Positions 27,303 through 36,269 of a stretch of 64,000 nucleotides of DNA are shown in pieces. The notes beneath the pieces were generated by a model. That model saw only the letters and a program-made list of their open reading frames with translations. It was not told the origin of the DNA and did not search any database. The DNA is taken from positions 62,001-126,000 of the forward strand of contig JACKAZ010000009.1 of NCBI GenBank assembly GCA_020634795.1. Reading direction: 5' to 3'. Position numbers and translations under genes: made by a program. The stretch is from Ardenticatenales bacterium. GTDB taxonomy: Bacteria > Chloroflexota > Anaerolineae > Ardenticatenales > Ardenticatenaceae. How positions within the stretch are numbered: the first letter of the stretch is position 1; the number at the start of each line of letters is the position of its first letter.

Positions 27303-27694
27303 CGAGCGGGGAACGCTCCTTGGAAGGGCGAGGGATTTTGGCGAGCAAGAATTTACCTACGGTGGGCAGCAGGGACAAACGGGATGGGCGTGGCCCGTGT
27401 CACACCGTGCTGCGCTTGCTGGGGATCGATTGTGCCGATGCGTTGCGCATGGTGCATGGGAAACATGCCCATCGCAGGGCTGTGGCATTGTTCTACCTCC
27501 TCACACTCATCGACCGTCACAGTCTCACATTCTGTTCCAGCGCTTAGCGCTTTCGCTCAGCGCAGGCGCTTCCTCGCAACTCACCGCAGGAGGCCGCCGT
27601 ATAGACGGGCTGTAGCAAAACGCTTGTCCCCGTGGGGGCAATCGGGTATGATTGATAGCACGTCTGTGGAAACAAGGGTCAGAAAGGACAGATT
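27303..27694. other. divergent intergenic region between the O-antigen ligase and pspA
   Basis: 392 bp. Holds the pspA promoter (27624-27652), one degenerate GCATGGTGCATGG motif near 27447 and C-rich sequence CTCACACTCATC near 27500. No supported gene. Confidence 0.6.
27624..27652 (+). promoter_or_regulatory. sigma70-like promoter for pspA
   Basis: TTGTCC (27624-27629), 17-bp spacer, TATGAT (27647-27652); 43 bp before the pspA ATG. Confidence 0.6.
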
Positions 27695-28477
27695 ATGGGG
27701 CTTATATCGCGTTGGATCACGCTCATCAAAACGAAGATGAGCCAGTTGCTGGAAGGGGCCGAAGATCCGGCAGCCCAGCTCGACTATTCCTACCAGCGTC
27801 AGCTTGATATGCTGCAAGATGTGAAGCGCGGCATTGTGGAAGTGACGACCTCCCGCCGTCGTCTGGATTTGCAAGCCGCCAAGTTGCGCGAAAATGTCGA
27901 CAAGTTGGACGGCCAGGCCCGTCAGGCGATTACGTCGGGCCGCGAGGATTTGGCGCGCTTGGCGCTGCAACGCAAGCAGGCCGCGCAGATGCAGCTCAGC
28001 GATATGGATGCGCAAATCACGCAGCTTGAGGGTGAGCAGCAGAAGCTGCAGGATGCCGAATCCCGCTTGCGCACGAAAGTGGACTCGTTCCGAACGCGCA
28101 AAGAGACGATCAAAGCGCAGTACAGCGCTGCCGAAGCGCAGGTTCGCATTGGCGAGGCCGCCACGGGGCTGAGCGAGGAGATGGCCGACATCGGTTTGGC
28201 CATTGAACGGGCGGAGAACAAGACCGAAGAGATGCGTGCACGCGCGTTGGCGATCGACGAACTGGTGCAACTGGGCACGTTGGAAGATCACATCGGCGGT
28301 GACCGCTTGGATCGTGAGCTGGCCCAACTGACGGCGGGCGATTCGATCGATCAGGAGCTGGCGCGCATGAAGCTGGAACTGTCGCCGCCCAAGGCCCAAG
28401 CCCAACTGACCGACGGCGAGGAAGATATCGTCGAGGTCGCGGATGACGATGCCGCAGAAGTCGAGGTGAAGCTGTGA
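27695..28477 (+). CDS. pspA: phage shock protein A family (PspA/IM30/Vipp1)
   Basis: 260 residues, almost entirely coiled coil after the amphipathic N-terminal helix MGLISRWITLIKTKMSQLLEGAEDP, the membrane-stress sensing anchor. The family signature D-Y-SYQRQLDMLQDVKRGIVEV follows. An acidic C-terminal tail (about residues 230-260) is present. ESCRT-III-like oligomers stabilise damaged membranes. AAGGA is 7 nt upstream. The stop overlaps the next gene by 4 bp. The gene has its own sigma70-like promoter and shares a bidirectional terminator with clpX on the opposite strand. Confidence 0.93.
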   Translation: MGLISRWITLIKTKMSQLLEGAEDPAAQLDYSYQRQLDMLQDVKRGIVEVTTSRRRLDLQAAKLRENVDKLDGQARQAITSGREDLARLALQRKQAAQMQLSDMDAQITQLEGEQQKLQDAESRLRTKVDSFRTRKETIKAQYSAAEAQVRIGEAATGLSEEMADIGLAIERAENKTEEMRARALAIDELVQLGTLEDHIGGDRLDRELAQLTAGDSIDQELARMKLELSPPKAQAQLTDGEEDIVEVADDDAAEVEVKL

Positions 28478-28755
28478 TCGTACGAATCTCTGCCGAAGGG
28501 CAATACCGCCTCTCCAGCGCGCTGCTCGATCAGGTCAACGAGATGGACGATCTCCTCGTTGAGCATATCGCCGATATCGGCGACGAGGCGTTCAGTGAGC
28601 AGTACGAGCGTATGTTGACGCTTATCCGCGAAGAGGGGGAAAAGGTCGGCGATGACGAGTTGGTGGAATCCCACGTCATTATGCCCCCTGCGGACATCTC
28701 GGCTGCAGAGGCCCGCAGCTTCTTCACCGGAGATGGCCTGTTCGCGATCGACTGA
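28474..28755 (+). CDS. PspA-associated protein PspAA
   Basis: 93 residues. MIVRISAEGQYRLSSALLDQVNEMDDLLVEHI and the C-terminal PPADISAAEARSFFTGDGLFA match the PspAA domain, a small protein co-encoded with PspA in many actinobacteria, archaea and Chloroflexota and thought to partner it. ATGA-type overlap with pspA gives translational coupling. No membrane segment. Confidence 0.88.
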   Translation: MIVRISAEGQYRLSSALLDQVNEMDDLLVEHIADIGDEAFSEQYERMLTLIREEGEKVGDDELVESHVIMPPADISAAEARSFFTGDGLFAID

Positions 28756-28773
28756 TCGACCGTCCGTCAAAGC

Positions 28774-28806
28774 AAAAAAACGAGCGCAGGTTGCGCTCGT
28801 TTTTCG
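28774..28806. terminator. bidirectional intrinsic terminator between pspAA and clpX
   Basis: AAAAACGAGCGCA / TGCGCTCGTTTTT forms a GC stem with A-run on one side and T-run on the other, able to stop pspA-pspAA transcription on plus and tig-clpP-clpX on minus. Confidence 0.9.
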
Positions 28807-28841
28807 TTTTTGCGTGGCCGAGTCCCACGCGGCTCGCCCGC

Positions 28842-30143
28842 TCAGGCGGCGAGTCGCAGCGTCAGGGGAAGCTCGTTGTTGGCGTGATCGAAGAGGATCG
28901 GCGCTTCACCGGCTTGGATGACCTCGTCGGTGATGTGAACCCGCGCGATCTCGGGGTGGCTCGGAATTTCATACATGATGTCCAGTAGCACCCCTTCCAA
29001 GACCGTCCGCAAGCCACGCGCGCCCGTCTTCAGCTTCATCGTCCGTTGTGCGATGGCGTGCAGTGCCTCATCGGACAGGGTGAGCTTCACGCTGTCCATC
29101 TGGAAGAGCCGTTGATATTGACGCACCAAGGCGTTCTTCGGCTCGGTTAGGATGCGAACCAGCGTCTCTTCGTTCATCGCTTCGACATGGGTGATGACCG
29201 GCAGCCGTCCGACAAACTCGGGGATCATGCCGAACTTCATCAGGTCATCCGCCGTCGTGTAGGCCAATGCGCTTTCGCCCAACACGGCCTCGTTCTGTTC
29301 GTCCTGTTTGGCGGTGCGGAAACCGAGGCTGCCCTTAATCCCCAGTCTGTCCTCAACGATGTTCGTCAACGTATCAAACGCGCCGCCGCAGATGAAGAGG
29401 ATGTTGGAGGTATCGAGCTGGATATATTCTTGCTGCGGATGTTTACGCCCCGCTTGGGGCGGCACGTTGGCGACCGAGCCTTCAATCAACTTCAGCAGCG
29501 CCTGTTGCACCCCCTCGCCACTGACATCCCGCGTGATGGAGGGGTTGCCCCCCGACTTGCGGGCCACTTTGTCGATCTCGTCGATGTAGATGATGCCTCG
29601 CTCTGCGCGTGCGATGTCGAAGTCGGCGGCCTGAAGCAGTTGCAGCAGAATGTTCTCGACATCTTCCCCCACATAGCCCGCCTCGGTCAAGGCCGTGGCA
29701 TCGACGATGGAGAAAGGCACGTCGAGCACCCGCGCCAGTGTCTGCGCCAGCAAGGTTTTGCCGCAACCCGTCGGGCCGAGCAGCAGAATGTTGGATTTCT
29801 GCAACTCGACATCATTGCCCTCGCTCCCATCCACCGTCGCATTGATCCGCTTGTAATGGTTGTAGACCGCGACCGACAGCACCTTCTTGGCCCGATCTTG
29901 ACCGATCACATACTCGTCGAGCCGACGGTACAGCTCCTTCGGCGGCAGCAGCTTGGTCTTGGACGGGGCGGATCGCAGCCGCGGAAGCTGCTCCTCCTCC
30001 AAGATTTCACGGCAGAGATCGACGCACTCATCGCAGATGTAGACCGAGTTCGGCCCCGCGATCAATCGACTGACTTCATCCTGCTCGCGGTTACAGAAGG
30101 AGCAGAACTGCCCCCCAAAGCCCCGGCGATTGCGGCGACTCAT
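28842..30143 (-). CDS. clpX: ATP-dependent Clp protease unfoldase ClpX
   Basis: 433 residues. N-terminal zinc-binding domain with C14, C17, C37, C40; Walker A GPTGCGKT at 123-130; pore loop GYVGED; Walker B IIYIDEIDK; sensor-2 TGARGLR. AAA+ hexamer that unfolds substrates and feeds ClpP. The ATG overlaps the clpP stop by 4 bp. The ClpP-binding IGF-type loop region reads DRLGIKGSLGF, with an LGF tip in place of IGF. Last gene before the bidirectional terminator. Confidence 0.97.
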   Translation of the reverse strand: MSRRNRRGFGGQFCSFCNREQDEVSRLIAGPNSVYICDECVDLCREILEEEQLPRLRSAPSKTKLLPPKELYRRLDEYVIGQDRAKKVLSVAVYNHYKRINATVDGSEGNDVELQKSNILLLGPTGCGKTLLAQTLARVLDVPFSIVDATALTEAGYVGEDVENILLQLLQAADFDIARAERGIIYIDEIDKVARKSGGNPSITRDVSGEGVQQALLKLIEGSVANVPPQAGRKHPQQEYIQLDTSNILFICGGAFDTLTNIVEDRLGIKGSLGFRTAKQDEQNEAVLGESALAYTTADDLMKFGMIPEFVGRLPVITHVEAMNEETLVRILTEPKNALVRQYQRLFQMDSVKLTLSDEALHAIAQRTMKLKTGARGLRTVLEGVLLDIMYEIPSHPEIARVHITDEVIQAGEAPILFDHANNELPLTLRLAA

Positions 30144-30757
30144 GCCCCTTGCTCCTTCGGCTGCTCGATCTCCAGAATCTCATCCACGATACCATAGGCC
30201 AACGCCCCTTGCGCGTCCATATAATAGGCGCGGTCGGTGTCGCTGGCGATCTGCTCCAAGCTCTTGCCCGTGTTCTTGGACAAGATTTCGTTCAACAGCC
30301 GGCGCTGTCGGAGCAACTCTTGGGCCTGAATCTCCACCTCGACCGCCTGCCCTTGGCCGCCACCGAGCGGTTGGTGCATGTGGATCGTGGCGTTGGGCAG
30401 TGCACCCCGCCGTCCCTTCACACCCGCCGAAAGGATGACGGTGCTGACATTGGCCGTCAGCCCCACCGCCACCGTCACCACCGGCGCATTGATGGCGGTG
30501 ATCGTGTCGACGATCGCCAAGCCCGAATAGATCGAACCCCCGGGCGAATTGATGAACAGTTGAATTTCCCGTTCGGGATTCTGCTGCTCCAAGTAGAGCA
30601 GTTGGGCCACGATCAAATTCGAGATTTGGCCGTTGATCGGGGTTCCCAAAATGATGATTCGCTCTTTGAGCAGCAGCGAATAGATATCGTAGGAGCGTTC
30701 GCCCCGTCCCGTCGATTCGATGACCATCGGGATGAGGCCGCTTTGCGGTTGAATCAC
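30140..30757 (-). CDS. clpP: ClpP-family protein lacking the catalytic serine (ClpR-like)
   Basis: 205 residues from GTG at 30757, preceded by GGAGG; the ATG at 30823 would add 22 codons that contain an RNA hairpin sequence instead. The ClpP fold is clear: IPMVIESTGRGERSYDIYSLLLKERII, INSPGGSIYSGLAI, HMHQPLGG. In place of the GxAASM motif it has GLTANVS, so the nucleophile is Asn (codon 30451-30449). The catalytic His (in HMHQP) and the Asp (in ASDTDR) remain. By family knowledge this would be proteolytically inactive, like ClpR, and would need an active partner. Overlaps clpX by 4 bp. Confidence 0.93.
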   Translation of the reverse strand: MIQPQSGLIPMVIESTGRGERSYDIYSLLLKERIIILGTPINGQISNLIVAQLLYLEQQNPEREIQLFINSPGGSIYSGLAIVDTITAINAPVVTVAVGLTANVSTVILSAGVKGRRGALPNATIHMHQPLGGGQGQAVEVEIQAQELLRQRRLLNEILSKNTGKSLEQIASDTDRAYYMDAQGALAYGIVDEILEIEQPKEQGA

Positions 30758-30769
30758 ACCGTCCTCCAA

Positions 30770-30787
30770 GCTTGGTCTTTCGACCAA
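30770..30787 (-). promoter_or_regulatory. leader hairpin upstream of clpP
   Basis: On the minus strand CTTGGTC-GAAA-GACCAAG: a perfect 7-bp stem closed by a GNRA tetraloop, followed within a few bases by the GGAGG ribosome site and GTG start. It supports the downstream start and may affect translation or RNA stability. Confidence 0.55.
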
Positions 30788-30938
30788 GTGATTTATTATT
30801 TGTGGCCGTGGGGCATGGAGCATGGACGAATTGTTTCAATGCGTCTCGTTGATCCGCTGCGTTAACCGCGCTGCGTTGCCGTCCATTGGCCCCCTGTCCC
30901 AGAAGTTGTAGCCCCATCTGACCGGCTGGGCAAGTCGA

Positions 30939-32504
30939 CTAGGTGGCGCGCTCCGCGTCGCCCTCTGCCATCGTCTCATCCTCGCTCGGCGCGGCCTCTG
31001 CCACGACATCCGACGACGGCTGGCCCTGATCATACGGTGCCAACGCAATGATCGGTGCGTCGTCCATCGTGGGCGCTGCCGCGTGTTTCGAGGCCGCTTC
31101 CTCGTCGATTTCCTCGCGGAAGGGCGAAGGCTCGCCCGTGACCCGCTCGTACAGCTCACTGAGTGCTTTGCGGGAGACGACGCGCTCTACCGCTTGATGA
31201 TAGTGGGACTGGATATAGTTGGGATCATCGACGCCGACATCCTCATGGCCGTGCTCAAGATGCAGGTCGGCCAAGGCCCGCCTGATTTCTGCCTCCGTCG
31301 CTTCGACCTTGTAGTCCTCGATATACTGTCGGACGATGAGCGAACGCACCAGCCCCTGCTCCGCCTCTTCCCAGTAGGCATCCTCCAAATCTTCCAGCGT
31401 TTGCCCCGTAATCTCCATGTAGCGGTTGAGCGTAATGCCATACGGTTGGAGATTCTTGGCAATATTGTTGATCTGGAAATAGACCAAGTTCCTGACCGCC
31501 GCATCGGGATATTCTACCTCCGACATGTCGGCAATCGCATCGATGATCGCTTCGATTCGTCGGTCATGCTCTCGACCATCGGCCCGCATCTGAAAGTTAG
31601 TGCGGATCCGATCCCGCAGCGCCTCGACCGAATCGAGATCTTCCACCACACGGCGAACGAAGTCGTCGTTCACCTCGGGCAGAACAGAGCGCGCAATCCC
31701 CGTAACGGTCAGACGGTAGAGCACGGTTCGCTCGGCCAGCGCCTTGTCATGCCAACTGACAGGATAAACCACCGGCACTTCTTTCACCTGATTGGGCATC
31801 ATACCGAGCAGCGCCACGTCGATCTGTTGCGGCGGCCACGGCTCGTGCTCCTCATCGCCGCGCTCAGTCTCATCGGCGGAGGCCTCGTCATCCAGCTCGT
31901 CCTCAGCGTCTGCCATGGCCTCCCAATCTTCCTCGGAGATCAGTCTCGACTGCAGATCGCTCTGCTCGTCCACGGTGGAGCCATCCATCAGATAGCCGAC
32001 CCGATCGTAGGTGACCATGTCCCCGACCTGTGCAGCGCCCGCGACCGCGACAGTTTCGGCATGTTGGCGGCGCAGCGTTTCGATCGTCTCCTCAACCTCG
32101 GCTTCGTCGACCATGGCGTCCTCGGCCGGAACCGAGAGGCCGGAAAAGTCACCCAGCACGACATGGGGATTCAGCGGAACAACGAACTGGAGTTGGAGCG
32201 GTTCGACCGAAAGCAGATCGCTCTCGATGGCATTCAGGTCGTATGGCTCGATCTCGGCTTCCTTAATCGCATCGGCCAGCAGTTGCGGGACCATGCGCTC
32301 CAACGCTCGTTCCATGAGACGCTCCGCGCCGACCGCCCGCAACACCTGTTTGTAAGGCGCGCGGCCGCGTCGAAAGCCTGGAATGTTGAGATGCTTGCCC
32401 TCTTGGCGAGCCGCTTCGCGCATCTTGCTGTCCAACTGCGCCTGATCCACATCAACGATCAGCTTCACTTCGCGATCTGGCAGCGCTTCGATCTGAATAT
32501 TCAA
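30939..32504 (-). CDS. tig: trigger factor
   Basis: 521 residues from TTG at 32504, chosen because AGGAGA lies about 6 nt upstream and the protein then begins LNIQIEALPDREVKL like other trigger factors. The ribosome-binding signature GFRRGRAP is at residues 43-50. The PPIase domain (GDMVTYDRVGYL ... LLGMMPNQVKEVPVVYP) carries a highly acidic insertion of about 45 residues (DAEDELDDEASADETERGDEE). The C-terminal helical domain ends in an extra acidic tail of about 70 residues. Chaperone for nascent chains at the ribosome exit. Followed by clpP and clpX, the classical tig-clpP-clpX order. Confidence 0.93.
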   Translation of the reverse strand: MNIQIEALPDREVKLIVDVDQAQLDSKMREAARQEGKHLNIPGFRRGRAPYKQVLRAVGAERLMERALERMVPQLLADAIKEAEIEPYDLNAIESDLLSVEPLQLQFVVPLNPHVVLGDFSGLSVPAEDAMVDEAEVEETIETLRRQHAETVAVAGAAQVGDMVTYDRVGYLMDGSTVDEQSDLQSRLISEEDWEAMADAEDELDDEASADETERGDEEHEPWPPQQIDVALLGMMPNQVKEVPVVYPVSWHDKALAERTVLYRLTVTGIARSVLPEVNDDFVRRVVEDLDSVEALRDRIRTNFQMRADGREHDRRIEAIIDAIADMSEVEYPDAAVRNLVYFQINNIAKNLQPYGITLNRYMEITGQTLEDLEDAYWEEAEQGLVRSLIVRQYIEDYKVEATEAEIRRALADLHLEHGHEDVGVDDPNYIQSHYHQAVERVVSRKALSELYERVTGEPSPFREEIDEEAASKHAAAPTMDDAPIIALAPYDQGQPSSDVVAEAAPSEDETMAEGDAERAT

Positions 32505-32612
32505 CGTGTTCTCCTTCGATTTTTCGTTGGGAATGCCCAACCTGTTGTATCGTGCGGTAACCTATATGATGCTATCGCCGCAGCCCAACCTGCGGTGCAA
32601 CGGTTTCGAACA

Positions 32613-32640
32613 AGAAAAAGGCCCACGTCATGCGTAGGCC
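32613..32640 (-). terminator. intrinsic terminator upstream of tig
   Basis: Minus strand GGCCTACG / CGTGGGCC stem (one mismatch) followed by TTTTTC. It lies between lysC and tig and would end transcripts coming from lysC or from the unexplained stretch 32641-32967. Confidence 0.75.
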
Positions 32641-32967
32641 AGAGGTGTTATTTGGTGAGCAACCTCGGAGCAATAATTGTAATCAGAGGCTCTCTGACTG
32701 TCAATCGTGAATCCGCGCAAGGGTGCAGATAAGCGTTGTGCACGGTTCTAAGACGCTCGGTCCCACAAAAGGGGGGCCGGGGGCGCTGAGAGAGCATCAG
32801 TGCGGCCTCGGACCACCCCGGTCGGACAGGTAACAGGCGACCCGCAACAGCCCCCCAAAAAGCAGCCAACGCTTGGGTGGCATACCTTCTGCCCATACCC
32901 TCAGCATACGGCACCCCTTCGCCAGAGCCGCATCCCACGCCTTGCCCCTCTCGGCTCACATCGGGCC
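32641..32967. other. unexplained 327-bp stretch between lysC and the terminator
   Basis: No convincing gene. A 107-codon minus-strand frame (32971-32648) has atypical composition and no ribosome site. The minus strand has several G-runs and paired segments and ends in an intrinsic terminator, so a structured RNA is possible, but I recognise none of tmRNA, RNase P, SRP RNA or a tRNA. Confidence 0.4.
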
Positions 32968-34389
32968 TCACGTCCCCTCGCGGTTCTTCCGCTCTAAATG
33001 GAAGGCATCGTGGATGGCGCGGACCGCGCCATCCGCCTCCGCTGCGCTCACCACGAGCGACAGGTTGTATTCGCTGGACCCTTGGGCGATGGAAATCACG
33101 TTGATCTGTTCCTTGCCGAGAGCGGTGAAGAGCCGCCCCGCAATCCCCGGCGTGTGGCGCATCGCTGCACCGACCACCGCAATGATGACCACGTCGTCTT
33201 CGACGAAGATCCGCTCGATGATGCCGCGCGCCATCTCCCGCTCGAAGCTGTCGCAGAGCGCCCGCCGCACCGCCTCCGCCTCTTCCTCACGTACGACGAA
33301 GCAGATCGACTGCTCGCTCGACCCCTGCGAAATCATCAGCACGCTGGTGCCCAAGGTGGCAACGGCCCCGAAGACACGGGCCGCCACACCCGGCACCCCC
33401 AACATCCCCCGCCCTTCCACCGTCACCTGCGCCACGTTGGGGATCGCCGTCACACCGGTCACATCGTGGCGACTGACGGCCTCGTGCGTGATACAGGTGC
33501 CGCCGTAGCTGGGGTTGAATGTGTTCAGCATCCGAATCGGAATCCGTTTTTCGACCGCCGGGCGGACCGTCTTGGGGTGCAACACCTTCGCGCCAAAGTG
33601 GGCCAGTTCCGCCGCCTCGCGGTAAGAGAGTTGTCTGATCGGGTGCGCGTCGGCCACAGTACGCGGATCGGCGGTGAGCACGCCATCCACATCGCTCCAG
33701 ATCCAGATCTCGTCGGCATCCAATCCGTAGCCCAGAATGGCAGCCGTGAAGTCCGAGCCGCCCCGCCCCAAGGTCGTTACCACGCCCTCTTCCGTGGCCC
33801 CCATGAAACCCGTCACCACCGGCACGACACCGTCGGCCAGCAACGGCTGCAACGCGGCCTGCACCTTGTCGGTCGTCGCGGCCAGCAGCGGGTTGGCGTT
33901 GCCGAATTGTCCGTCGGTGACGATCAAGCTATCGGCCATGATCGCCTCGGCGTGCCATTGCTGGCTGCGCAGATATGCCGCAACGAGAATCGCGCTGAAG
34001 CGTTCACCGAGCGAGGCGATGAGATCGAGCGCACGGGGTGTCAGTTCGCCCAAGACGGCTATCGCCGAGGTCAGGTTGGCGAAGTTGCTCAATTCGGCCT
34101 CGACCGGCCCCAGCACCGACCACGACGGTTCGGGCAACAGCGCGACCGCTGCCGCGTGATGCCGTTCCCACAACCGCTGCTTGGTCGCTTGTGCGACGGT
34201 GGCGTCGCCCGCCGCCGCCCGCTGCGCCGCGCCGATCAACAGGTCGGTGACGCCGCGCATCGCGCTGACAACCACCACGACGTGATGGCCTGCGGCGACC
34301 GTCTCGATCACGCGCGCCGCCGCTTGGCGGATCGCTTCCGCATCGGCCACGCTGCTTCCGCCAAATTTCATGACGATGGTTTTGGACAT
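32968..34389 (-). CDS. lysC: aspartate kinase
   Basis: 473 residues. Phosphorylates aspartate, the entry step to Thr, Met, Ile and Lys. Starts MSKTIVMKFGGSSVADAEAI (kinase Lys 8 in KFGGSSV); LGRGGSDFTAAILGYGLDADEIWIWSDVDGV is the catalytic core. Two ACT domains follow (MISQGSSEQSICFVV and SIAQGSSEYNLSLVV), implying allosteric feedback by Lys or Thr. Length and domain pair fit the monofunctional ThrA-like class rather than the short alpha/beta LysC. thrC lies about 400 bp upstream on the same strand, so both act in threonine synthesis. No strong ribosome site. Confidence 0.95.
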   Translation of the reverse strand: MSKTIVMKFGGSSVADAEAIRQAAARVIETVAAGHHVVVVVSAMRGVTDLLIGAAQRAAAGDATVAQATKQRLWERHHAAAVALLPEPSWSVLGPVEAELSNFANLTSAIAVLGELTPRALDLIASLGERFSAILVAAYLRSQQWHAEAIMADSLIVTDGQFGNANPLLAATTDKVQAALQPLLADGVVPVVTGFMGATEEGVVTTLGRGGSDFTAAILGYGLDADEIWIWSDVDGVLTADPRTVADAHPIRQLSYREAAELAHFGAKVLHPKTVRPAVEKRIPIRMLNTFNPSYGGTCITHEAVSRHDVTGVTAIPNVAQVTVEGRGMLGVPGVAARVFGAVATLGTSVLMISQGSSEQSICFVVREEEAEAVRRALCDSFEREMARGIIERIFVEDDVVIIAVVGAAMRHTPGIAGRLFTALGKEQINVISIAQGSSEYNLSLVVSAAEADGAVRAIHDAFHLERKNREGT

Positions 34390-34790
34390 GGGCTGTTCTT
34401 ATGGGCTAATACCCATTCTCATAGACAATTGTGGATGTGGAATGGACGGTGTAACCGTGGAGCGGGGGATTAAAATCCCCGCTGGATGGCCTGTCGGCCA
34501 AGGGCCTGCCTGCGCAGGCCCCTTCTTTGCTGTTACCCTTGATCGACGTTGCACAAGCAACCTTCCGATTGGGTATAATAATCAATGGTAGGCGTTGGAG
34601 AACGGAAAATGGAAAATGGCGCGGTATGAAGCATGATATCAGCGCTTGACCGCTGAGGTTGATGGGATGGAGAGCCTCGTTGGGGTAGGGAATCGAAAAT
34701 CGGAGTCCGTCGCCTCTTCGCTGATTTTCTCCAGCGCCTTAAGCGCCTGATGCCCCCCACAGACCCACGCACCGTCACAGCCGTTCATCC
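34390..34790. other. intergenic region with two strong hairpins between thrC and lysC
   Basis: 401 bp. AGCGGGG / CCCCGCT pairs at 34461-34483 around an AT loop; GGGCCTGC / GCAGGCCC pairs at 34502-34521, followed on plus by CCTTCTTT. Near 34575 TATAATAATC resembles a -10 box on plus but no gene follows. A GAAAATGG-type motif at 34602-34620 belongs to the dispersed intergenic motifs. No known riboswitch is recognised. Confidence 0.5.
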
Positions 34791-36107
34791 TCAGAGCACC
34801 TCCGCCGCGATGCGCTGCAACTGCGCCGCAAAGGCATCGGGGTCGTTGGCGAGGCGACTGCCACGCTTGGGCCGCTGCCGCCACTTCGCAATTTCGGCGC
34901 GGTCGTCCACGTCCAGCCCAGTGGCGGCCCTGATCTCGGCGGCGAATTTCAGCGGCGAGGCCGTGGCCAACAGCAGCGGTTCAGCCGCAGGGTCGCCGCA
35001 GCGTTGCACGGCGCGCCAGCCGACGGCGGTATGGGGACAAAGCAGGTAGCCGTGCGCTTCGTAGACCGCGCGGATCGTCGCCGCCGTCTCAGCGTCGCTC
35101 ACGCTGGTGGCCTTGATGCGGGCACGGAAGGCGGCGGGGTCGTGCTCGAACAGTTCGAGGATGCGCATGAAGTTGCTCGGGGCGCCCACATCCATCGCGG
35201 TGGAAAGCGTTTGGACGGTGGGACGGGGCGCGTAGACCCCCGCTTGGGCGTAACGGACGGTGGCATCGTTGGCGTTGGTCGCGGCGATCCAGCGCGTCAG
35301 CGGCACCCCCATCTGCTGCGCGAACAGGCCCGCCGTCAGGTTGCCGAAGTTGCCACTCGGCACCGTCACTTCAAGGGGGGGGTCGGCCAGCTTCAGCCAT
35401 GCGTAGAGATAGTAGATGATCTGCGGCAACAGGCGACCCATGCTGATCGAGTTGGCGGCGGTCATCGGGATGTGGGCCAAGCGCGGATCGACCAAAGCCC
35501 CCTTGACGAGCGCTTGACAGCCGTCGAAATCCCCTGCCACCGCGATGGGTGTGACGTTCGCCGCCACATGGGTCATCTGCGCCTCTTGCAACTGGCTGAT
35601 CCGCCCCTCGGGATAGAGCACCACGACATGAATCGCCGCCCGATCAGCGAAGCCGTGGGCGATGGCGCTGCCCGTGTCACCCGATGTCGAAACGAGGAGC
35701 AGATATCGCTCGCCGCGCCGCTGCAAGAAATAATCGAGCAGTCCGGCCAACGTGCGTGCCGCCACATCCTTAAAGGCCAGCGTGGGTCCGTGGAACAGCT
35801 CCAAGATGTGTACGTCGCCCACACTGCGGATCGGCCACGGGAAGCTCTGGGCATCGGCCACGATTCGATCCAGCGCCTCCGCCGGAATCGCTGCGCCGAT
35901 CCACTTCCCCAGCACGGCCCGCGCTGCCGCATGGCGCAAGGCCGCGTCATCCCCGCCCTGCGGGCGCAGCGCCGCCAACTCCGCCGCCGAGAAACGGGGA
36001 AAAGCGGTGGGGTAATACAAGCCGCCATCCGGCGCCAAGCTATGCAACACCGCCGCTTCAAACGAGACGGTGGGCGACTGTCGATTCAGGGAATAGAAGG
36101 TACTCAC
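34791..36107 (-). CDS. thrC: threonine synthase
   Basis: 438 residues from GTG at 36107 (V-STFYSLNRQSPTVSFEAAVL), matching the canonical thrC N-terminus; the extra 37 codons of the longer frame are not family-like. The PLP lysine is K113 in GPTLAFKDVAAR; STSGDTGSAIAHGF binds the cofactor phosphate region; SGNFGNLTAG is also conserved. Converts O-phosphohomoserine to threonine. This is the long (E. coli/yeast-like) class with the N-terminal SPTVSF segment. lysC follows on the same strand. Confidence 0.95.
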   Translation of the reverse strand: MSTFYSLNRQSPTVSFEAAVLHSLAPDGGLYYPTAFPRFSAAELAALRPQGGDDAALRHAAARAVLGKWIGAAIPAEALDRIVADAQSFPWPIRSVGDVHILELFHGPTLAFKDVAARTLAGLLDYFLQRRGERYLLLVSTSGDTGSAIAHGFADRAAIHVVVLYPEGRISQLQEAQMTHVAANVTPIAVAGDFDGCQALVKGALVDPRLAHIPMTAANSISMGRLLPQIIYYLYAWLKLADPPLEVTVPSGNFGNLTAGLFAQQMGVPLTRWIAATNANDATVRYAQAGVYAPRPTVQTLSTAMDVGAPSNFMRILELFEHDPAAFRARIKATSVSDAETAATIRAVYEAHGYLLCPHTAVGWRAVQRCGDPAAEPLLLATASPLKFAAEIRAATGLDVDDRAEIAKWRQRPKRGSRLANDPDAFAAQLQRIAAEVL

Positions 36108-36269
36108 AGAGGGTGGAGAAGGGAGTCTAATATGTCTGTCGCGCACGCCGGGGGATGACAATCGCGCATGACGGGGAGTGGGAACGCAGCCATTCGCCAT
36201 TCGCCACTCCAGCGTCACTGGAGCCCTTCCAAGCCCCCCATGCCGCCAACCCGCTGCCGGTCACAGAGA

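Noticed and set aside
32648..32971. 107-residue minus-strand ORF beside lysC
   Set aside because: Sequence has no domain character, starts inside the lysC 3' end and has no ribosome site.
34390..34790. Lysine or threonine-responsive riboswitch before lysC
   Set aside because: The hairpins do not match the lysine aptamer or a Thr-rich leader peptide.
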